Positions 59,863 to 64,000 of a stretch of DNA of 64,000 nt are shown here, one piece after another. The notes beneath the pieces are model-generated. The model searched no databases and was not told where the DNA came from. It saw only the letters and a list, made by a program, of their open reading frames with translations. The stretch's first letter is position 1. Every line of letters starts with the position of its first letter. The stretch covers positions 248,001 to 312,000 of the forward strand of contig NZ_JABEPR010000003.1 in NCBI RefSeq assembly GCF_013044515.1. The letters run 5' to 3'. A program made the position numbers and the translations under genes. Source of the stretch: Sphingomonas sp. ID1715 (GTDB lineage Bacteria > Pseudomonadota > Alphaproteobacteria > Sphingomonadales > Sphingomonadaceae).

Positions 59863-60423
59863 TTACGGCATCAGCACCGTGTCGACGACGTGGATCACGC
59901 CGTTGGATTGCAGCACGTCGCCCTGGGTCACATGACTCATGCCGCCCTTGGCGTCGGTCAGCATGATCGTGCTGCCCATCATCGCCGCGGTCAGCGGCTC
60001 GCCCTGCACGGTGGTGAGCGTCGCCTTGCCGCCGCCGGCCTTGATCTTGGCGGCGATATCCTTGGCGGTCAGCCGCCCGGGCACGACGTGATAGGTCAGG
60101 ACCGTGGTCAGCGTGCCCTTGTTCTCCGGCTTCACCAGCGACTCCACGGTGCCAGCGGGCAGCTTGGCAAAGGCGGCGTTGGTCGGCGCGAAGACGGTGA
60201 ACGGGCCGGGGCCCTTCAGCGTGTCGACGAGGCCCGCGGCCTGCACGGCGGCGACCAGCGTGGTATGATCCTTGGAGTTCACCGCATTGTCGACGATCGT
60301 CTTCGACGGATACATCGCCGCGCCACCGACCATCACGGTCTTTTCATGATGATCGGCCAGTGCGGCCGACGATACGAGCGCAAGCGACAGCGCCGCGGCG
60401 GCGGCCTTCAGCGAATTCTTCAT
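59863..60423 (-). CDS. Secreted fasciclin (FAS1) domain protein
   Basis: A 186-residue exported protein: signal peptide ending A-A-L-A, then one FAS1 domain with P-F-T-V-F-A-P-T-N-A-A-F-A and N-G-V-I-H-V-V-D. FAS1 proteins are adhesive or protective surface proteins. The nearby RskA-type anti-sigma and ECF sigma genes match the layout in which SigK controls fasciclin proteins MPT70/83 in mycobacteria. Confidence 0.88.
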   Translation of the reverse strand: MKNSLKAAAAALSLALVSSAALADHHEKTVMVGGAAMYPSKTIVDNAVNSKDHTTLVAAVQAAGLVDTLKGPGPFTVFAPTNAAFAKLPAGTVESLVKPENKGTLTTVLTYHVVPGRLTAKDIAAKIKAGGGKATLTTVQGEPLTAAMMGSTIMLTDAKGGMSHVTQGDVLQSNGVIHVVDTVLMP

Positions 60424-60479
60424 GGGTGTTCGTCCCTCTCAGCTTGATCGGCAGCAGCCGAAGCGCTGCCGGTGCCGGA

Positions 60480-60507
60480 GTTACGTGGCGATGGTTACAG
60501 CGGATGC
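60480..60507 (-). promoter_or_regulatory. Candidate ECF promoter upstream of the fasciclin gene
   Basis: On the minus strand it reads GC-ATCCGCT, then 13 bases, then CGTAAC, about 57 bases before the start codon. The 7-mer ATCCGCT is shared exactly with the region upstream of the sigma gene. The -10-like CGT is typical of ECF promoters. Confidence 0.4.
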
Positions 60508-60548
60508 AGCCGCGTCGCGGCGAAGCTGTATTTTTTCGCGACCGGCGC

Positions 60549-61220
60549 TCAGACGATCGACATCGTGCCGGTCATTACCACGGGACCAGTCGGCTGGCCG
60601 GTCGGCGAGCCGCCCTCCGGTTCCAGCGATACCGCCAGCGTCGCGCCGCCGGACAGGAGCGGGCGGTGGCCGCCGGCGACGATCATCGTGCGGGCATCAT
60701 GCGCCGCGATGACACCCAAAGAGCGCGGCTTGCCGTCCGCCGGGATCACCCACAGCTCGGGCGTATGGCCATGCGGGTCCATGGCGACGGGCGTGACCGT
60801 CATCCGGCCCTCGCGATCGTCATAGGTGATGGTGACGGTGCCCGCGCCTTCCTTCGGCGTCAGCGCCGCCACCATCATGTGAGCGGCGGGTGCCGTGGCG
60901 ACCTGTGGCGCCGGCGGCGGAACGCCCCCCTCCGGACGCAACACGATCACGCCGAGCAGGGCGGCGGCAACGGTGCTGGCCGCGAAGGTGGCAAAGCGCC
61001 ACGGTCGCGCCGGATCACCGAGGTCGTTGGCCGGCAGCCGCCGTTCGATGCGCGCCCAGAGCTCGGCGGGCGGCGCGCGCTCCGGCCCAAGCAGCGGATC
61101 GAGCCGAGCGCGCCAGGCATCGACCGCCGCCGCGAAAGCTGGGTCGCTCGTCTCACGATCGCTCGCATCCGCGAGGCCGAGCGCGTGTTCGGCGGCGAGG
61201 AGATCGTCGTCGTCGGTCAT
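60549..61220 (-). CDS. RskA-type anti-sigma factor
   Basis: A 223-residue membrane protein. An N-terminal cytoplasmic sigma-binding helical domain (M-T-D-D-D-D-L-L-A-A-E-H-A-L-G-L-A-D) precedes one TM helix (A-A-S-T-V-A-A-A-L-L-G-V-I-V-L), then a periplasmic anti-sigma-K/RskA-like C-terminal domain. The ATG overlaps the sigma stop (ATGA). It would hold the sigma factor inactive until degraded. Confidence 0.85.
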   Translation of the reverse strand: MTDDDDLLAAEHALGLADASDRETSDPAFAAAVDAWRARLDPLLGPERAPPAELWARIERRLPANDLGDPARPWRFATFAASTVAAALLGVIVLRPEGGVPPPAPQVATAPAAHMMVAALTPKEGAGTVTITYDDREGRMTVTPVAMDPHGHTPELWVIPADGKPRSLGVIAAHDARTMIVAGGHRPLLSGGATLAVSLEPEGGSPTGQPTGPVVMTGTMSIV

Positions 61221-61792
61221 CGGCACAGGCAATCGCGCAACTTGATCAGCGCGCGGCGAATGCGGCTCTTGATCGTGCCCAGCGGCTCGTCGGCGCGGGC
61301 CGCCAGTTCGGGATAGCTCGCCCCTTCCAGGAAGGCGGTGCGGACCAGGGCGGCATCGCGATCGGCCAGTTCGGCCAGGCAGCCATGGAGCCGCTCGGCC
61401 TCGCCCGCATCCTCCAACAGGGCATCGGCGCTGGGCGCCGGATCGGCAATGTCGGCTGCCTCGTCGATCGGCGCGGTCGTGCGCGTGCCGCGGGCGCGCA
61501 ACCGGTCGATCGCGGTGTTGCGCGCGATCGCGGCCAGCCAGGTGATGGGGCTCGCGCGCGACGCGTCGAAACGCTCCGCCCGCCGCCACACATTCACATA
61601 GGCTTCCTGCAACGCATCCTCCGCATCCTGGCCCTCGCCCAAGATACGGCAGCAGACGCCGTAAAGTTTCGCCGAGGTGCGCCGATACACGTCATGAAAG
61701 GCGGTCCGGTCGCCTCGCGCGACCGCCGACAGGGCCAGAGCCAGGCGCTCCCGCGCCTCCTCCGCCGCCACCGGTCCCCGCACAACATCCAT
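61217..61792 (-). CDS. ECF sigma factor (SigK-like)
   Basis: A 191-residue ECF sigma factor. Region 2 has D-A-E-D-A-L-Q-E-A-Y-V-N-V-W and A-R-N-T-A-I-D; region 4 has L-G-T-I-K-S-R-I-R-R-A-L. Length is normal. It is coupled to its RskA-like anti-sigma gene. Probably controls the adjacent fasciclin gene and itself; the signal is unknown. Confidence 0.88.
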   Translation of the reverse strand: MDVVRGPVAAEEARERLALALSAVARGDRTAFHDVYRRTSAKLYGVCCRILGEGQDAEDALQEAYVNVWRRAERFDASRASPITWLAAIARNTAIDRLRARGTRTTAPIDEAADIADPAPSADALLEDAGEAERLHGCLAELADRDAALVRTAFLEGASYPELAARADEPLGTIKSRIRRALIKLRDCLCR

Positions 61793-61808
61793 GCGCTACG
61801 CTACCCCC

Positions 61809-61833
61809 GAATCGGGGCGGCACCCTAGCGGAT
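61809..61833 (-). promoter_or_regulatory. Candidate autoregulatory ECF promoter
   Basis: On the minus strand it reads ATCCGCT, then 12 bases, then CGATTC, ending about 17 bases before the sigma start codon. It shares ATCCGCT with the fasciclin upstream site; the -10 halves and spacing differ slightly. Confidence 0.3.
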
Positions 61834-61849
61834 CGTTGCGCCGCCGCAA

Positions 61850-62584
61850 TCAGGCGCGAGTGAAACGTGGCGTGAGCATGCCGACCGAAGCGCGGTAGCG
61901 CTCATAATCCTCACCGAACAGGTCGAGCAGGTCGCGTTCTTCGAAGCGGATGGCGATCAGCATGTAGACCGACATGCCCGCGGCGAAGAGCAGATGCCCG
62001 GCGGTCATCACCGGCGTGGCCCAGAAGGCGAGGAAGAAACCCGCATAGAGCGGATGGCGCACGAACCGATAGAAAAAGGGCTGGCGGAGCACCGGCGTCA
62101 CCGTCGCCTGGCCGCGCAGATGCATCCACACCTGCTTCAATCCGAACAGCTCGAAATGGCTGATCAGGAATGTGCTGACGAGCACGATCAGCCAGCCCGC
62201 GCCGAACAGCATCCAAAGGAGCGCGGCCCCGACTGCGTTGTCGACCCGCCAGACCTCAGCCGGCATCGGCCGCCAGAGCAGGAACAGGACCCACAGCATG
62301 GCGCTTGCGAGCAGCACATAGATGCTGCGCTCGATCGGCTCGGGCACGATCTGCTTCCAGGCTCGCTTGAAGCCCTGCCGCGCCATCACCGTGTGCTGCA
62401 GCCCGAACAGGGCGACTAGCGCTAGATTGACGAGCATCGCGGTCAGCACTGGTGCCGACTCGCCGCCGGCGCTGACGGTCCTCGGCACTCCGGGCAGGTC
62501 GCCGACGAAGGCGATCAGATACAGGAAGGTCGCGAAAAAGAACGCGTAAGCAAACACACCGAATGCCAGATAGAGCGCGCGCAT
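61850..62584 (-). CDS. mddA: MddA-like methanethiol S-methyltransferase (NnrU/isoprenylcysteine-type)
   Basis: A 244-residue six-TM methyltransferase of the isoprenylcysteine/NnrU superfamily. Q-H-T-V-M-A-R near residue 65, and R-F-V-R-H-P-L-Y-A-G-F and E-R-D-L-L-D-L-F-G-E-D-Y-E-R-Y in the C-terminal half are characteristic. MddA makes dimethyl sulfide from methanethiol. Specific activity is inferred from family annotation, so moderate confidence. Confidence 0.72.
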   Translation of the reverse strand: MRALYLAFGVFAYAFFFATFLYLIAFVGDLPGVPRTVSAGGESAPVLTAMLVNLALVALFGLQHTVMARQGFKRAWKQIVPEPIERSIYVLLASAMLWVLFLLWRPMPAEVWRVDNAVGAALLWMLFGAGWLIVLVSTFLISHFELFGLKQVWMHLRGQATVTPVLRQPFFYRFVRHPLYAGFFLAFWATPVMTAGHLLFAAGMSVYMLIAIRFEERDLLDLFGEDYERYRASVGMLTPRFTRA

Positions 62585-62641
62585 GGCCGCCTCCCCTGCG
62601 GGTGGAGGGCGGACTTTAGCATGATCGCGGCGGCAACGGAA

Positions 62642-63568
62642 TCAGGCGGCGAGGCCGGGCACCTGCTGGTGTAGGCGCGCTTCGACCGACAGCGCGTGTC
62701 GCTTCAGCCGTTCGCCGAGGAAATCGAGGACGGTCCGGATGCGGGGGCTGTGGCGCTGGCGCTCGTGGGTCAGCAGCCAGATTTCCATGCCGCCGTTGGT
62801 CGTCGCGGGCAGGCAGCGCACCAGCTCGGGATCGAGTTCGGCGACCATGCAGGGTAGCGCCGCGCAACCGACGCCGGAGCGGACAGCCGCGATGATGCCG
62901 GTCACGCTGCCATGAGTCATCGCGACCGCATGCTCGAGCCCGTTTTCCTTCAGCCACAGGCCGTAATAGCGCCCGACCCGGCCGCCGCCGCCGCCGATCA
63001 GCGGATGCTGGGCCAGTTCGCGCCGGTTCCGGGGCACGCCATGCGCCTCGGCATAGCTGCGGCTGCAATAGACGGTCCACAGGTCGGTGCCGATCTTGCG
63101 GCCGACCAGTCCGCTGCCGGTCATCTCTTTCGACACGCGAACGGCAATGTCCGCCGCCCCTGCTTCAAGGTCGCGAATCTCCTCGCTGGCATCGAGCTCG
63201 ATGACGATGTCGGGCCTCAGCTCGTGCAGCTCGCGCAACATTGGGGTCAGCACGCCATTGGCGTAGGATTCTTCGGTCGTCAGCCGCACGGTGCCGCCGG
63301 TCTCCCGCTTCTGTGCCGAAGCCGCATCGCCGAGCGCCTCCGCCGCCTCCTGCAGCGCGCGCGCCTCGTGCAACAGCGTTTCGCCGGCTCCGGTCAGCAC
63401 ATAGCCGGCCCGCCGCTTGTCGAAGAGGATGAGGCAGAGCGACTCCTCGAGTGCGGCGATGCGGCGGGCGACGGTCGTCTGGCTGACCCGCAGCATGCGC
63501 CCGGCCGCCAGCGTGCTGCCGCTGTCGGCGACTGCCACGAAGAAGCGTGCGTCGTTCCAATCGAACAT
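62642..63568 (-). CDS. LysR-family transcriptional regulator
   Basis: A 308-residue LTTR: N-terminal winged helix (F-F-V-A-V-A-D-S-G-S-T-L-A-A-G-R-M-L-R-V-S-Q-T-T-V-A-R-R-I split across a conserved turn) and an effector-binding domain. ATG at 63568 (M-F-D-W-N-D-A-R-F-F). A perfect palindrome lies 8 bases upstream. Divergent from the UrcA gene, which may be a target. Confidence 0.9.
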   Translation of the reverse strand: MFDWNDARFFVAVADSGSTLAAGRMLRVSQTTVARRIAALEESLCLILFDKRRAGYVLTGAGETLLHEARALQEAAEALGDAASAQKRETGGTVRLTTEESYANGVLTPMLRELHELRPDIVIELDASEEIRDLEAGAADIAVRVSKEMTGSGLVGRKIGTDLWTVYCSRSYAEAHGVPRNRRELAQHPLIGGGGGRVGRYYGLWLKENGLEHAVAMTHGSVTGIIAAVRSGVGCAALPCMVAELDPELVRCLPATTNGGMEIWLLTHERQRHSPRIRTVLDFLGERLKRHALSVEARLHQQVPGLAA

Positions 63569-63575
63569 GCGCGCA

Positions 63576-63593
63576 TTCTGCACTTTTGCAGAA
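63576..63593. promoter_or_regulatory. LysR-type operator palindrome
   Basis: TTCTGCA-CTTT-TGCAGAA, a perfect 18-bp dyad 8 bases before the LysR start, containing the T-N11-A motif. A second palindrome GTTGCGCAAC lies at 63596-63605. Both are in the divergent spacer with the UrcA gene. Confidence 0.65.
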
Positions 63594-63695
63594 CGGTTGC
63601 GCAACATCGTTGCTACCGCAGAACGTCCATAAGAGCCTATCTACAGTCTCACGTTGGCGCCGACGGATCCCTCACCGAACTGGATGGAGACCGTC

Positions 63696-64000
63696 ATGAA
63701 GACCCTGTTGATCACACTCGCATTCGCCGCTGCGTTCGTGCCGGCCAATCCCGCCGCGGCGCAGCCCGCGACCCGTACCGCCGCGGTCAGCGTCGCAGGC
63801 TTGGACCTGACCACCGATCAGGGGCGGCGCGCGCTCGACCTCCGGATCGTGCACGCCGCGGCCGACCTGTGCGGCACGCCGTCCCCCGCCGATGCACGCG
63901 GCCGGATCAGGTTCGAAGACTGCCGCGACCAGCTGCGCACCGCCGCAGCCGAGCAGGCCCGCGTGCTCGCCGCACGAGCCGGGAATCTGAAAGTCGCTGC
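63696..64000 (+). CDS. UrcA-family secreted protein (runs off window)
   Basis: At least 101 residues: a signal peptide (M-K-T-L-L-I-T-L-A-F-A-A-A-F-V ... A-A-A-Q) then V-A-G-L-D-L-T-T-D-Q-G-R-R-A-L-D-L-R and a C-G-T ... D-C-R-D cysteine pair typical of the UrcA family, a sphingomonad/caulobacterial group of small periplasmic proteins of unknown function. No stop before the window end. Confidence 0.82.
   Translation, partial: MKTLLITLAFAAAFVPANPAAAQPATRTAAVSVAGLDLTTDQGRRALDLRIVHAAADLCGTPSPADARGRIRFEDCRDQLRTAAAEQARVLAARAGNLKVA

Overview
The window looks like chromosome from a sphingomonad (Sphingomonadaceae, most likely Sphingomonas or a close relative). The evidence is high GC with strong GC3 bias, dense short operons with ATGA/GTGA stop-start overlaps, frequent GTG and TTG starts, an UrcA-family secreted protein, a DUF3035 (BamF-type) lipoprotein, the TauE/TIGR02186 pair, and several families of short palindromic repeats. 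It is mostly housekeeping sequence: 74 protein-coding genes (leuS and the last gene run off the window ends) and one tRNA-Gly(GCC). I see no insertion sequence, prophage or CRISPR array.

Layout. 1-3.6 kb: leuS 5' end with its upstream DUF3576 lipoprotein gene, a barrel-like protein, a thiamine-phosphate-synthase-like gene, yggS and a HAD phosphatase. 3.6-5.8 kb: a lower-GC accessory patch with three unknown membrane proteins. 5.9-14.8 kb: ribA-xth, lolA, ftsK, trmO, a UbiH-type hydroxylase, and the overlapping operon cnoX / Lon-substrate-domain / Trm112-like / chorismate mutase. 14.9-25 kb: tRNA-Gly, an SMR pump, GNAT, EamA, a metallo-hydrolase, a serine hydrolase, an NfrB-like glycosyltransferase with a partner protein, TauE, TIGR02186 and a HerA-like ATPase. 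25-35.9 kb: HIT, a DinG/XPD-like helicase, SixA-like phosphatase, MerR-ihfA-fabH-plsX-rpmF, MAPEG, J-domain, BolA, DUF465, TerC and an ATP-grasp gene. 35.9-41.2 kb: aldehyde dehydrogenase, MBL hydrolase, TPR protein and RNase R. 41.2-47.6 kb: a complete SUF iron-sulfur operon (Rrf2 regulator-sufB-small membrane protein-sufC-sufD-sufS-sufT-sufA). 47.7-59.8 kb: 3-hydroxyacyl-CoA dehydrogenase, ergothioneine genes egtB/egtD, cobalamin adenosyltransferase, gluQRS, HNH endonuclease, BamF-like, lspA, ileS, a glycosyltransferase and GDPD. 59.8-64 kb: fasciclin protein, anti-sigma factor and ECF sigma factor, an MddA-like methyltransferase, a LysR regulator and an UrcA protein.

The most striking feature is a set of short palindromic repeat families (named A-F here). 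They are densest between 39.9 and 57.6 kb. They lie not only between genes but in frame inside conserved proteins: family A in IleS, EgtB, the SufD C-terminus, the SUF regulator C-terminus and the NfrB-partner protein; family B in SufC; family C in RNase R. The family A core as I read it has no stop codon in any of its six frames, and its left arm is translated in the same frame in all five genes. This resembles the protein-coding palindromic elements of Rickettsia. The SUF operon carries elements at five gene boundaries and one inside sufC.

Other leads are an ECF sigma/RskA-type anti-sigma/fasciclin cluster laid out like mycobacterial SigK-RskA-MPT70/83, a DUF465 gene whose ribosome binding site can pair with an upstream anti-Shine-Dalgarno sequence flanking an 8-codon ORF, and clear palindromic operator candidates beside the SUF regulator, the LysR gene and the aldehyde dehydrogenase. 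All calls rest on reading the sequence and remembered family features. No database search was run.
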